A DNA stretch of 64,000 nt from Dermatemys mawii (lineage: Eukaryota > Chordata > Testudines > Dermatemydidae). The notes under the pieces were generated by a model. That model was not told the origin of the DNA. It saw only the letters and a program-made list of their open reading frames with translations, and made no database searches. The position numbers were made by a program, and so were the translations under genes. Shown one piece after another: positions 33,708 through 46,265 of this stretch (within the stretch, counting starts at the first letter, position 1; the number at the start of each line of letters is the position of its first letter). The stretch is from positions 19,365,555 through 19,429,554 of the forward strand of contig ML677333.1 in assembly GCA_007922305.1 (NCBI GenBank), given 5' to 3'.

Positions 33708-33870
33708 ATATATTTATCTTCCTACTGTGTGTTCCATTCTATGCTTCCAGTGAAGTGGGCTGTAGCCTACAAAAGCTTATACTTAAATAAATTTGTTAGT
33801 CTCTAAGATGCCACAAGTACTCCTGTTCTTTTTCGGATACAGACTAACGCGGCTGCTACTCTGAAACCTG
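33708..33870 (+). mobile_element. Penelope-like element tail, continuing the 32075 copy
   Basis: 'cttcctactgtgtgttccat', then 'gtgaagtgggctgtagccta', then 'gcttatacttaaataaattt', 'ttagtctctaagatgcca' and 'cagactaacgcggctgctac'. This is the second PLE tail subtype. Its position and orientation match the 3' end of the PLE body at 32075-32825. The hammerhead-like core is mutated (CCAGTGA; CAAAA in place of CGAAA). Confidence 0.82.
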
Positions 33871-34455
33871 TCACTACACAGCTAGGTCAACATAAGGCAG
33901 CTTATGTCGATCTAATTACATCAGTGCCTACACTACAGCCTTCCTCCCAGCGATGTAAGTGCCCTACTACACTGACATAATGACTCCACCTCCATGAGAG
34001 GTGTATGGCTAAGGTTGGTATAACTAAGGCAATACTGTGTCTGAGTAGACATTGCAGCACTTACATGGGCTGTTGGCTGTCTTGTCAATTTTACAGCATG
34101 AACTGTGAAATTGCCAAGAAAGCTGGGCAGTTAGAGCCCAGCTGCCCCCAGCTCCCCTGGAGAGTTAGGCAGCTGGAATCTGCTCCAGGCTAGGAGATGG
34201 GTTAAGAAGCCACAGCAGCTTAGCCCGGCTCCTAGTGGGAATGGGCGGGGGAGAAGCCCCAGGCAGTTTCCCCCACTCCTGGGGGGAGAATAGGGAAGGA
34301 GGGCAGCCCGCTGGGAGCTTGAGCGCTCAGCTCCCCCACGCCCTTCTTAGGCCAGTGGAAGTGCTTCTGATGAGGACACGCACCACCGACCCGAAGAGGG
34401 TAGTGTGGACATTCACCACCGCAGTAATATAGGTCGACTTACATTTCCAGTCGAG
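33871..34455. mobile_element. Probable MITE, about 0.6 kb
   Basis: Ends carry 'aggcagcttatgtcgatcta' (33895) and 'ataggtcgacttacatttcc' (34431), partly inverse ('gtcgatc'/'gtcgac'), with 'gcctacactacagcc' and 'gtagtgtggacattc' as a second inverted pair. The GC-rich middle (34130-34350) is non-coding. Superfamily and duplication were not resolved. Confidence 0.5.
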
Positions 34456-36680
34456 ACATACACTCAGTTAATGAGAATCTGATGTACTTTAATTACCAAT
34501 TTTATCAAAATTAATTATCTTTCTCAATTGCAGAAGGGGATATCATTAGCTATGCTAGTACTATTTAAGTTCTTCCAAAAGGTTATTCTTGCATAGACTG
34601 GAAGTTCTATTCCCATAAACACCATGAAATTAGTTCAAACTCTCAGATGAACTGGTGTCTTTTCAAGAGCTAATATACCGCATGAATGATTATTTTAGAA
34701 CAGTCTTATGAGATTTTGGAGGATTTCACAGCAATCATAAATACAACAGAGAATGTAAATTAAATTCATGTTAGTGATTTACTTACTCTTTTCTATATTT
34801 CTCATCTCTTCCTATTTTCTCTCTATTTCAGGAGTGATTAAAATACTTTATTTCTGAGACTGCTGTTTTTATTATTAATATTTTTCTGCTCTACACATGA
34901 AACTCAGTGTATTTGTATAATGAAGTCCATGGGTTCAGGAGGGTTCATTTTTAATGTGTTTTATTCAGGTTGTGCGTGTTCTTGAATTATTTTAGTTTTT
35001 ATTAGCGAAGAAAATTTTCACTGAACTGATCAGAAATGAATCAGATCACTGAAGGAAAAAGGAGAGTATATCTTACCATCATTTTCATAGCATGTTAATA
35101 TAATTATTAGTCAAATTAATTTTAAACTGTTGATTCTCCTTATCCACTACTGTGTGGTGAGCACTCAAGTCACTGACACCTAGTGGCACTCAGCATGCTG
35201 CAGAATCTGGCCCAAGGTCAGTAATAACAAAGGTGATGGGATATTCTTAAGTATCAAAGAAAAATGAGCAAGAACATTTAACAATTTGCCTTCCTTTTGG
35301 CAGCTCTCTTTACCTATTTTCACTTCCAGCTCTGAAATGTAAATGAACACAAAATTCCTATAATAGAAAAAGCAACTTCCATTCGTATTTCTTTAAGGCT
35401 CAGAAGAGAAACAAAAACAATGTTTTTATGATGAAGGGCTAACCTTTGGAGTATCCTAGTCATCCAGAACATGGCTGCAGGCTATAAAATGTACAGTCTA
35501 TTCCTATATTGAAAAGATTGGACATACAATAAAAGGTATAAACTTGAGCATGCCATGGGCATATCACTCAAGGGGTAAAAGAGACAGAATCAAATACATG
35601 CACTTAGAGACTTAATGAATTTTACATAAAAAGATTTTTAGAAAAATCACATAAGCCAAGAACACAGTATTTACTTTGGGCAATCTCGCTCAATTATTGA
35701 CACTAATGTCTCTTATTTTCTACAATCTCATCCTTTTATCAAAGTCCTCATGACTTTAAATTTTGAAAACGCTCAGATAATCCTCAAAGCTTTTCAAACT
35801 CGGATGCTAAAATGAGAAAAGAAGATCCTTTCCTCATAATTATGCATAGTGTCACTGGCAGGTTGTTTTCTTGGATACCTCAGGATTATATCCACTTAGA
35901 ACCTGCCCATATGACACAGCAAGTCAGAGACGACACCTAAATTCTCTCACACTGAGATGAAGTTTTTCTCCTTACTTATTCAAGCAAGGCCCTTAAAGTA
36001 AGGCATTACATATATAAGCAAGGCAAATTAGATTTTGTCCTAATCTATATTTTAATCCCCTAATCACATTATCTAGGCAGACAGAAGTAGAATGTATATA
36101 AGGTTTTGTGCTTAGGATCATTCCTATCCCTACTGCTCCATCAGTGATGCAAGCACAGCAGGCCAGTCATCTCCAGCAAACAACTCTGTGCTTTCTTCCA
36201 TAACATACATTATGCATGGAAACACCTTTTCTGAGAAAAGTCACTATCCCATCATGAAGGCCCAGAGTTTGACTAGCTTTATGTCATTGAACTAGAAACC
36301 TCCTACAGTAGCCTCCTGAATGCTAAATCAGTCATGAGATCCTGAGCTAACCTAAAAAAGTTGTCATCCACATGGGCTCCAAAGATATTCAAAGCATTAA
36401 GCCTCAGTAATGCTAAGATTAAATGTGAAAAACTGTCTTTCTACATTTCAGGAAATGCAACATAAAGTAGAGTGACCAAACACCATTCCCATTTTTACAT
36501 TACTCTAGACTTCATGAGTTGGGATACATTTGGTCAAATGCAGTTTTCGAGCAGTAGACTTACCATATTTAGAATAAGATGCTGCCAGCATGACCAAATA
36601 TCTCCTTACCATCCTTTTAGCTCATATTGAGCCAACTACCAGACAAGAGATAAACTTATTCATGCTCTCTTACATTCTTC
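34456..36680. other. No recognised feature
   Basis: Low-GC unique-looking sequence without a recognisable repeat or exon. Confidence 0.45.
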
Positions 36681-36689
36681 TCTTGGTAC

Positions 36690-36770
36690 TGACCCAAAGC
36701 CCAGTGGAATTAAATGGGAATATTTCCATTGACTTCAGTGGGCACTGGATCAGGTCCATATGCAGGATGA
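36690..36770. repeat. MITE remnant of the 'gacttcaatggg' group
   Basis: 'ctgacccaaagcccagtgga' is mirrored by 'gtgggcactggatcaggtcc' around 'ttccattgacttcag'. Confidence 0.65.
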
Positions 36771-38420
36771 CACTTGAGAGCCCCTTTTTTCTACGGCTTT
36801 TATTTCCTCAGACTCCACTACTTTCCTTTTCTATAGAGGGCTGAAAATAAGGATGTAACACCACTTTCTGACTGTACTGATTAGTTCACTTTAAATACTT
36901 AACCTATTATATTTAAGGTCCTACTTGAATTGCAGGATGACTGTCAAATAATTGTGGCTGAGTCGCAGACAAGACATAGAAAATCATGGAATAGGAATAA
37001 TGGATCTTTATTAATTGTGATAATTTGAAAAAGCCAGCGAAGACCTATCTGCTTAAGAAATATTTGCTGGAACAAAATAAATACTCAAGTATTATGTTAT
37101 GCCTGCTAATTTTTTTGATAACCAAACATTTTACTGCAACTGTATTACAGACATTAATGTGTGAGGCTGACAGCCTGAGCCCCAGCCATTGTCAAATCAG
37201 ATAATGGGGCTCTACTGCGCTAATGGGGGAAAAGGTGTCTTGCAAACCTCAATATGTATGCAAAATTTTGGTCTGTTCAAAATAAGCTAATTAAAATCAA
37301 AACTGCAATGCAAGCCTAACATTGTGGGATCTACAATTTTTGCATTATTGCAAATTAGGTAGGTCCTTAATTATAGGATAAAGAAGTGTGTGACTATTAA
37401 TATGTGCTTAGGGCACTACATCATTAGTAGACTTCCTTCCTGTACAGTACAACCAAGGATTATAAAGTCTCAACTCATGAGCATCTGTCTAATCATCAGG
37501 GAGATCTCACCCTTTTGTGCATTGTTCTCACAATAAGTGCTCCAACATATATTCAGCCTTAGTCAATTTCATTTCCAAATTGATTTTAAAGTCAAAAATA
37601 TTAATAAAAAATGAAGAGTTAATATGAAAAAACAATTTAAGCAAATAAATAATATTAGCAATGAACACTGTGTACATTTACATATGAGAAAAGCATTAAT
37701 AATACAAAGGATAATTTAAGACCATCACTCAAATTCAAACAGCCCATGTAAATTACACAGAAATGAATTGTTCCACTCCCATAATTAAGTAATTCCAGGT
37801 TATATAAATAGCTTGTTTTGCCTAGGGAAAACTGAAGTCTAAAGTTCAGTAAAATAAAAAATTCCAAATTCCCTCACAGCCCAACTCATCAGCTTCGGTG
37901 GGTGTCTGGTCCGCAAAAGGACTATGGGATCAGATTTATAGGCTGTACACTCTCTTTGCATAACTATCCGCTGTATTGTTGGCTGTCACAGAATAAGGGA
38001 GAATGGAAACTGCCTCAAGCACTGATTAAAGTTTTATCAATTTCAGCCTGTCCATCAAAATCTGTACTTAATTTTCTATATGTTTACATTGCGTTAAACA
38101 TGGTTAATTTGCAAGTCTCATTTCCATATACCCTGGAATTTCCTTTGCAATAATCCCCTTCTTACCCAAATAAACTATTTCTAATCCATGTTCTGGTGGG
38201 GGCCATACCCACTAACCTAGCTTGTGCCAAGGAGTACACAAATAGACAATATTTGCATTTACATCACATACCCAGTCACTTTATACAGTTGACCCCATTT
38301 CAGTTTTGGGAACATGGAAAAGATTTCTTTAAGAGAGCTGTAAACAGAATGGAACAGACATGGGAATCAGTAGTCAGAAAGATGTGAAAAATGAAACAGG
38401 AAACAACAAGGATTTCTACC
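36771..38420. other. No recognised feature
   Basis: Low-GC sequence. Several open frames up to 84 codons show no family resemblance. Confidence 0.4.
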
Positions 38421-38429
38421 CATGACAAA

Positions 38430-38620
38430 GAATTTGGGGTGCCCATCTTCAGACACCTTACAGGGACTTGATTTTCTGACAGTGTTAAGCATCCACTTTC
38501 AAAGTAATCAGGCCCCTTTAGGGTATGTCAGGCTGGGGCACCCAACAATAGACACATCCATAATCACTAGTGAAGTTTTTAAAAGTCCTGGGCAACATAT
38601 ATATGTACCCAGTCACTTAA
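38430..38620. repeat. Old palindromic repeat remnant
   Basis: 'gattttctgacagtgttaag' and 'aagtaatcaggccccttta' with 'gggtgcccatcttcag' and 'ctggggcacccaac' belong to a turtle/amniote repeat of the 'ctgaaaatcaggcccctt' type. It is non-coding. Confidence 0.5.
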
Positions 38621-40019
38621 AACGGTTAATGACATATCCTGAAAACACCATTAAAAAAAAAAAAGTTTTCTTTGACAGATTTATTTTCTTGATGCTCAAA
38701 CTACATTTGACAGACTTTGATAACTAAATTTCAAAATTTAATTTTGATGCATTGAAAGTATTGTTTAAGCTACATGATATTTATTCATATATTAAATCTG
38801 CCTTTAAGAGTAGTTTTCTTCATCTATAAGGTATTGCATACTTAGTTTTGTGCATAGCTTTAAAATATTTTAGAAACACTTTACCTGTCTTATTTTAAGT
38901 AAAGATAGGATCAGCATGAGCACAGTTAGAAAGCAAACACTATTCCGATATACTTAATGAAAATATGACATGCCTCCAAATTCTGGACCAAATAGGAGAG
39001 TGATCTTCATGTTACAGAGTCACACTAAGCCTAACCAAAAGCCTTTTCCCCTGCTGCTCAATTAATAGCTCCAAGATGTGGTTTCATGGCCAGAGAACTG
39101 AAACTGCTATGGAGTTAATTGTGTATAGTTGGACATATAATGCCACACTCCCTGGTGGTTGTATGTGGTGGTGTGACAGTTGTGCCCAAGTCTGATCTAT
39201 GCCTTCTTTGACTTTGGCCATTGGCATGACCTGGCCCTCCAGCCAAGCCATGTGACAGAGTCCAACACTTTGTAGGAACTCAGAATCTTTCACTAAAAGT
39301 CCATCAGAAAATAAAACTGACTTTTCAACCTGTCTGGGTTCAGCTGGTAGCTGCCTTCTTCCTGCACTAGAAATAATTTCCAAAATATGTCTGTTATTAA
39401 TACACATACCCACAGCTGAAATTTCCCGTCATCCATTTCAAGTTACTAGATTTTGTAAGTAAACAAACCATAAAAAAGCAAGGATATTAAAATCAATTTG
39501 TTTTTGTTTTGTTTACTTGACAAGCATCTTTTAGATTTCACCATCTAAAATAATGCTTCCATAGCAGACCCATATTCTATGCAGCATATTTTGCAAAATG
39601 GTGGATTCTTAGTAATTGGAGACATTGCAACAACACACTGCAGTTAAATCTTTACTGAGAAGTGGAAAGGACAATTTTTGTTGTGCCTGGAATTACAGAG
39701 TGTGCAGATTAGTGAGGGCAAATTAGTGAGTTTCTGCTGTGTGCATATATTTCCATCATTTAACAAATTAAGCAGGGACCACATGCTCTCTCCCCCACAT
39801 TGAAAAGCCACTGTGTTGCTGATTGCATTTTATATCCTGCTGAGTTTTAGACATGCTAAATTGGCATTTTTAAAAATAAACTTTAAAGTACAATTTGAGC
39901 CTATCAGTAGTTTAACTGAATACTGAAGTTACTCATTTAACATAATCTGGAAAATACATACATATACTTAGAGAGTTTGAATTTGATAAAGTCACAAGGC
40001 CTTTGCAAGCAACATTCAA
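38621..40019. other. No recognised feature
   Basis: Low-GC sequence. A frame of 109 codons on the minus strand at 39084-39413 has no recognisable domain and no supporting signal. Confidence 0.4.
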
Positions 40020-40165
40020 TTACATACTAATGCATTACACTTAGATGGGACCCTTTATAGATCTCAAAGCAATTAGAAGTATTAATGAATTAAATCTGAC
40101 ATTGTTCCTGTGAAATAGGATGGTAATATCATCCCCATTTAACAGTGATATGCAAAGGTCAGTTT
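40020..40165 (-). repeat. CORE-SINE / MIR-like fragment
   Basis: 'agatctcaaagcaatt', then 'tattaatgaattaa' and 'tcatccccatttaacagtg' are the antisense of the MIR/CORE-SINE region ('taaaatggggatga'). Old and diverged. Confidence 0.55.
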
Positions 40166-41940
40166 CCACATGGCCAGCTCTGCTCAGGCTGCTAGTCCAG
40201 GGCTGCTGCCTGATGTCTGTCAGTGATTGGGTGGCAGACTAAAATTTGGATTTTAGGAAAGTTTTGTAATCTGCACCTTAAGCCCTTCTCCCCTTTGTGG
40301 TGAGGGGAAATCCTGGCACTAGACGCAGCCTGAATCCTGCATAAAGAGGATGCCTGCCAGGAAAGATTATCAGTTCTCTGCAGTGACTGAGGAGTCCACA
40401 GTTATCTCTGAACCTGAAGATCTGTTGTGGAATTGAGAGTCACCATCTTTCAGTCAGTCAGGAAAATTGTTTCAGAAACTCCTTATTCCCTGAACTGTGT
40501 CCTCTAGCCGAGGGGGTAAGGGTTTAGAGGTTTTATTACCTGCTGCCCTATTAAATCTGCAGAGAAACTTATACCTTATTACACTTGAGTCTCTTTTGGA
40601 CAGTACTGAACCCAGTCAGCTGCATTGCTAACAGCTGCACAGAAGATATCGTGGCCACAGGTCATCAAGGGCCTCTACAAAGTACGCGTACCAACAGGTC
40701 ATTAATTTTATATTTGCTATATCAGGTCACATGACTGGGGAAATTCACACGTATCAGATGGGCCTGAGAATAGAGCTATTTATCTCCTGTTTAATAATCA
40801 TTACTGTATTAAATATATTGTGTGTGTTTGTGTTATGTGTTGGAAATCTCCAACTATCTAACAAGTAAAGTGATGGTTACCCTGTGACTAAAATTTTCCT
40901 CCCAAGCTGCTCTGGTGACCATGCCAGGAAGGAGTGAGGGGTGGGAGGATGTTGGAGGCATTACCAAATAAATTCATATGAGTAGAAAAAGAAGTTACAC
41001 CCTGCTGAGTGGGCGGCAGAATCCAGAAGAGCTCAGGCCTGCCCATCAAAACCCATAAGGAGATTAGCACTAAAAGAGGTAAACAGTTGTAGAGTGAAAT
41101 GCTACACAAGAATACAGCCCAAATTTTCTGACTCCAATTTTGTGTATTAGCCACAAGACCATATTTCTTCTCCTTTTGCAAGTCTAGGTTTTTCTTTATT
41201 CACTGTCCAGAAGTCTTGCAAATTTCCATGGATTTCTACAGTTTCTTAAAGGACTCATTGAATGCTCACTGAATGGAAAGGCTCTCAAATAATTTAACTT
41301 AAAATATGTACAATTCTAGGGCTAGGGATTTTGTTAAGCCAACGTTAATGCAATTTATGTGTTGTGAGGATGTTGTGTGTGTGAGGACTGACACCAAAGA
41401 ATGAGAAAACATTGGTATTCTCTCTTTTCCCTTCCTTCTTCATCTTGTAGGTCAGGGCATAGCAAGAGAACCAGTCAGCAGGGTGGGCAAATGAATATGG
41501 ATAAGCTGCCAGTAAAAGAAAATGAGCTGATCTGGCTGAAGTCTCATTCCCATTTCAAAAGGAGGCAGCAAAGGCCCTGACAGCAGAGCAATGAAACTCA
41601 GAGTAGTGTCTCTCCCTCAATCTCAACTGATCAAGAATGGAAAGCTTGCTTCATCGAGATCAGGGTTTCTTTAAATTAAATCAAAGAAAGAAGAGGAGAA
41701 AAGAAAAAAAAAAGGCAAGCCAGTCTCATGACCGCCATTCCTAAACCCAAGATTTATGCAGGGAAAAGTAACTCCTGTGGGCTACATACTCAAGGGATGG
41801 ATGTTCTCAGAACTGGGCCCAAAGCAGTAGGGTTAGGGGAAGTAATTTGCATGGAATTTCCATTTTTTGAGCTCCTCCTCAACCTAGTCTCAAGAAAAGG
41901 CTTTCTCAAAAAAAACATTCCACAGCAGGTTTCCCTTTTT
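40166..41940. other. No recognised feature
   Basis: No recognised feature. A frame at 40888-41181 (minus) has no family resemblance. Confidence 0.4.
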
Positions 41941-42117
41941 ATAGAATCTCAGAGTTGGAAGGGACCAGAGGAAATCTTCTAATCTGACCCTCTACTTGAA
42001 GCAGGACTAATCCCATTTTTGCCCCATATCCCTAAAACGGCCCCCTCAAGGATTGAACTCACAACCCCAGGTTTAGCAGGCCAATGCTCAAACCACCAAG
42101 CTCTCCCTCCCTCCAGG
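41941..42117 (-). mobile_element. tRNA-derived SINE with CR1-like tail (tortoise Pol III/SINE type)
   Basis: The minus strand starts with a tRNA-like head: an A-box-like 'gagcttggtggtttgagc' (42085-42106) and a B-box-like 'gttgtgagttcaatcc' (42051-42066). A short linker leads to a tail, 'ggtcccttccaactctgaga' and 'ttctat', which is the CR1 3' end. This head-tail layout is that of the tortoise Pol III/SINE, moved by CR1 machinery. It is distinct from the PLE tails, which have no tRNA boxes. No clean target duplication could be read. Confidence 0.85.
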
Positions 42118-42690
42118 ATTTTCTCTGGATCCATTTCACTATTGCAGAGCCAGGGGCTTCTGCTTTCCAAGATATCACCATTCAGTATATACATGGGTAT
42201 ATTTGCTGGATTGATCTCTGAGATCGAGTTGTTTAATCAAAAACCAATATGCATACATAGTTTGAAATTCTGTTAACTTAATCTATATTATATTGCTCTG
42301 TAGTTACAAGACAGTTTATACTGTGTAGTTGACATCACTTAAAGTTAAAAGAACTGGCAATTGCAAAATCTTCTAGGCATCACTGTTCCTTCTTTTGTAA
42401 ATGTAGGGAGAGCCTAGCACTTTGTGAGTATTATTACAATAGTTTTCAATAAATAAAATTTTTGCCCCACTCCTCAAATATTGATACATAAAAAGATGCT
42501 TAAATGGACCAGTTTAGGTTGTGTGAGGAAATGAATATGAAGCATAAAAAAGTCAATCTGTTGAGACAGATCTTTTTCCATCAAAATTACTCTACCTGAA
42601 CCATCATGGAACATATTAAAAGTTCATTATTCTCATACTTCAAAGCACAATAGAGTCTCATCGCAGTGAACAGTAAACCCACAGGGGACA
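42118..42690. other. No recognised feature
   Basis: AT-rich sequence; nothing recognised. Confidence 0.4.
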
Positions 42691-42699
42691 TTGGCCAGC

Positions 42700-43215
42700 A
42701 ATCTTCCTTCACATTTCATGGTCTTCACACAGCCTGGAGAAGTACGTCATACCAATCCTGTCCAATCAGCCACATTGTCAAACTACATTTGCCACCAGCG
42801 CCCTCCTCCCATAGCACACGTCACCAATCTCTTCAAAATTTGTTTTGACAATCTTCCACCAGTTATCCAAACCACATGACAAAAAGTTGAGATTGTAGAA
42901 CATCTGATTATCTTGATGGTATCCAGTATCTCTCCAATTATGATTCAAATTTGGACAATTACTCCTCATTAGTCACATGTGAGATATAGCTAACCTGTAG
43001 CAGTTGCTTGTAGCATTTCAATTCAAAGGCAAAAAAGCCACCAATCATCCTGCTTCCTTAACAGCCACATCTCACAAGCATACAGTATGATCCTGAAGGC
43101 AAGGGACTGCAGCAATTTCATTTTACTCTTCATGGTAATACCTTTGTTTCTCCAAATGTGGCTTAGTGTCAGTAGGGCCACAGTCACAAGTCCAGTTCTA
43201 TGTGAGATCTCTACA
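42700..43215 (-). pseudogene. Non-LTR reverse transcriptase C-terminus, not CR1
   Basis: The minus strand from 43210 gives a broken translation with TGLVTVALLTLSHIWRNKGI, KSKMKLLQSLAF then RIILYACEMWLLRKQ. This matches the thumb-like region 'KxKLxxSLVxSILLYGCETWTL' of LINE reverse transcriptases outside the CR1 clade. Further on, CHVVWITGGRLSKQIL, GGGRWWQ and DNVADWTGL fit the 'WYGHVVR...SKTILQG...GGRRRGR...DNIKEWTGL' tail of the same proteins. Stops and frame changes make it non-functional. Clade (RTE-like or another) is undecided. No poly-A or ends seen. Confidence 0.65.
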
Positions 43216-44389
43216 TGATGTTAGCACTCCTTGTAATTATACTGCTCCAGTACATGAAGTGCTCAATGAACTCCAGTGTTTCCTTGGATTTATTAAATAT
43301 TACCAAACAATGAATAGCATGAAGTACTAAAATATTACAGTGATGGAGGCCATTAAATATCTAGACAGACAGAAAACAGTTGCAGAAACACGCATTCCAT
43401 GGTCATAGCAGTGTAGAAGTGGCTGTGGTCTGCATTACAAGCACAGGGTTGGTACACAGAACAAGCAATGGTTCTTTTGCACATCTCTTCATCACTTCTC
43501 CCCAGTGATTTTCCTCAGAGCTACATTATCAATAATACATCTCAGTGTGTGAGGAAGCATAAGAGAGTTGGTTTAAAAAACACACGGATAATAGACATCG
43601 TATTTGAGATCAGAACCTCAGGTGGTGTAAACTATCACAGCTTGACTGATTCCAGTGAGAGCTATGATAACTTATACCAGTTGCATGGGTCAGATCCCTC
43701 AAAGTAGGTATGTTTGAGATTTGTTGTTCAGTTCTGTGTTCATTTATAGTGCAGATGTGGGGAGGGGAGTACAGTTTTTTATTTTTGTTTTTGAATATTA
43801 GATCTTGTGTGTGACACACACTATAATATATATATGTGTGTGTACCAGAGCCAACAAGATATATATTCCTTACTGTGTAGCAACAAGTTATTAAATCTGT
43901 CTCACTTCTCCCCTTTTTTTGTTTTCAAACAACTTGATTAATTGAATATAGTCTCTACTGCTTTTACAAGAAGGAAGCACTCCAGAACAACTTTTATATT
44001 CAAGTCAGTGATTACAATAGTATAGCATTATTGTTAACCAGATCCTTTTAAAGTGCAAACACTAAATAAAATTTGAACTAATGGTTAAAATCCAAAATAA
44101 AACATTAAATGCAGGTAAAATTTCACATTTACAAAATTTACATATACACAATCTGATATAAATAGAGATAAGGAGAAACCACCAGATGATCAACTGTTCC
44201 CATCCTTCAACATCCTCTTCCCCTACATTTTCGGTTGTGCTCCTCACTTACTGAATTACATTCAAACCTCACTCCTGATCCTGAACCTGTATCCAGGCAA
44301 CCCATGGGGCTCCATGTGATCACCAGGATCTTCCTGCATAGATTCAGTTGAAGGATCAGGGTTTTATACTAAAAGCAGTTCAGGGTAGG
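43216..44389. other. No recognised feature, short (TA)/(TG) tract
   Basis: Mostly unique AT-rich sequence. A (TA)n followed by (TG)n tract lies at about 43823-43842. Confidence 0.4.
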
Positions 44390-44394
44390 GATCA

Positions 44395-44475
44395 CTGGCC
44401 TGATTTTCAGAGACGTTGAACATCCAGCAAACTCCCAGTGAAGTCACTAGGAGTTGCTGATGCTTCTCACCTCAG
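44395..44475. repeat. Palindromic MITE remnant
   Basis: 'cctgattttcagagacgttg' is mirrored by 'gatgcttctcacctcagaga' around 'cccagtgaagtcactaggag'. Confidence 0.55.
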
Positions 44476-44559
44476 AGACAGCCCACACCTCTTTGCCTTT
44501 TTCTGTGACATGTCTAGAAACTCCCAGACTCTGAGAAATAATATAAGTATCCCCAGCCC

Positions 44560-44760
44560 TGCCCCACACATGCTGTGTGTCCTTAGACATGCCTTGCCAT
44601 GTCTCAGTTTTCCCATTTTGTGCAAATGAAAAATGAGACTGCCATAATACTGCTGTAATTTGCAAGGGATATTGTAAGGCTTAATTCATTTATTTGTGTA
44701 AGGCACTCAGTGTGGTGATGAAAATCATACATGTATCTAAATAAATTGGAATTGTATGCT
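44560..44760 (+). repeat. CORE-SINE / MIR-like element
   Basis: 'ctgtgtgtccttagacatg', then 'tctcagttttcccatttt', then 'gggatattgtaaggcttaat', 'tcatttatttgtgtaaggca' follow the order of the MIR core and 3' region. The head is missing. Diverged. Confidence 0.65.
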
Positions 44761-45011
44761 GATCAAGATAGAAATCTTAGGCCTATTTGAACTCACTTAT
44801 GTTGGTTTTACAACCATGGAACTCCCTCAGTTTCAATTGAGTTACTCCTGATTTGCCCCACTGAATGAGCCCCTTTATTTTCTAGTGTTTTTAAAAGTGC
44901 CCCGGTGTTATATAAATGGTGTTATATAAAAAAATATTCACAAATATGTATGACAAAACTTCAAAGTGGAAAAAATTCATAATTTATATAAACCATCTGA
45001 TCACACTAATG

Positions 45012-45126
45012 TAGGATTGCGAATTTTGACTGGACATATTCCTGGTGGTTCTATCACATGACATACTTAAGGATTAATCTTTAATTTCTAGAGACTCCAG
45101 GACAATTCTGGAGGGTTGGCAACCCA
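45012..45126. repeat. Small MITE with 'gggttgccaac' type ends
   Basis: Left 'aggattgcgaattttgac' is the inverse of right 'ctggagggttggcaaccc', with a self-complementary 'aaggattaatctttaa' in the middle. Confidence 0.55.
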
Positions 45127-46029
45127 ACACTAATTTTTTGTTTTGTGCAAGCAGCTGTGGCAAATTCATACTAATCAATGAATTTGTATTGCTCTATTCA
45201 GTAACAAGTTTCTCTAAGAATGTAACAGATATCCCCTCTGACAATACTGAAAATGTGTCTTCTGAAATGAAAGGGAAATTACTTTGCTGAAGAATCTGGG
45301 TGAAGTCTTGCCCCACTGAAGTCAATCACACAACTTCCATTGACTGCAGCAATGGGGCCCAGGATTTCATGCTATATGTTTTTATTCAAGAAGAAATAAG
45401 ATCAGAAAAATAGGTCCAATCAGTCATTTAACATTTGAACTTCATTTTTCCTTTTGCTTAAGTGCGGTACTTCCTATTTACAAATGCGTCTAAAAATAGA
45501 GGGTTTTAAATTCAATACACAACTTTGAAATAGAGATAATTTTATTCTGCATAACCCATCTTTTCAACAAATATTTGCTAGACAATAATTTGCTAGACAA
45601 ACTTCATTGATCATTGTCAAATAGTCATGTATGGTATGTGAGTTAGTTAAATAATGTTCTTGCATGAACACCTTTTTATTTATCTTTTCTGTAAGAATGT
45701 CATTTATTGAGAGTGACACAGATTAATGAATAAAGCTGCAATTCTTCAATCATTGTTCAATACCAACAAGTGATTCTTGGTTATATGTCATGTTCTTGTG
45801 ATATAAAACTGGTACAGTAGAAAGTACCATCCTGGACTGAAATTTAAAATAAAATCTCCTATTCCTGCTGAGTTTAGTTTTGTAATTCAAACTAAATCAT
45901 AGCAGTCTGGGATTATTATTTTTTGTGATGATACATGCCTTACACATTTTCTGTCAGTTCTTGGATTGGTCACAAGTTTGAAAAAAAACAAAGAAAACAA
46001 TGCCACTTTACAACAAAAATAGTTTAAAT
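45127..46029. other. No gene; a MITE half near 45300
   Basis: 'cccactgaagtcaatcac' and 'cttccattgactgcagcaat' at 45309-45352 form another copy of the 'gacttcaatggg' group. Otherwise nothing recognised. Confidence 0.45.
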
Positions 46030-46265
46030 AGTCTCTGAGGTGAATACCCTAACCATTAGGCTTTTCTCTTTGTTCCAGTGATTATTTACTTATTTTTATA
46101 CAAAATGCAACAGTTTCAACAGGAGAGAGAGACATACACACATTCCAGAATAGTCAAAAACCTATGGTGTTAGGGCATTTACCTGGGATTACTGGATTTG
46201 AGTCCATGCTCCAGAGAAGGAATTTAAACCTGGAAGCCCAAACCGCTAAGCTATTGGGTACAATG
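46030..46265 (+). repeat. tRNA-like interspersed repeat remnant
   Basis: 'tggtgttagggcatttacct' then 'gggattactggatttgagtc' resemble an A-box and B-box pair of a tRNA-like head. The inverse pair 'gaataccctaaccattaggc' (46042) and 'ccaaaccgctaagctattgg' sits around it. It looks like an old tRNA-derived repeat with inverted halves. Not a functional tRNA: there is no cloverleaf. Confidence 0.4.

Noticed and set aside
39084..39413. Open frame of 109 codons on the minus strand as a possible host exon
   Set aside because: No recognisable domain, and I see no conservation signal or convincing splice-site arrangement that I can support by eye.
41941..42117. Possible functional tRNA gene (A-box and B-box present)
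   Set aside because: The tRNA-like head is fused to a CR1-like tail and does not close a cloverleaf; it is a SINE.
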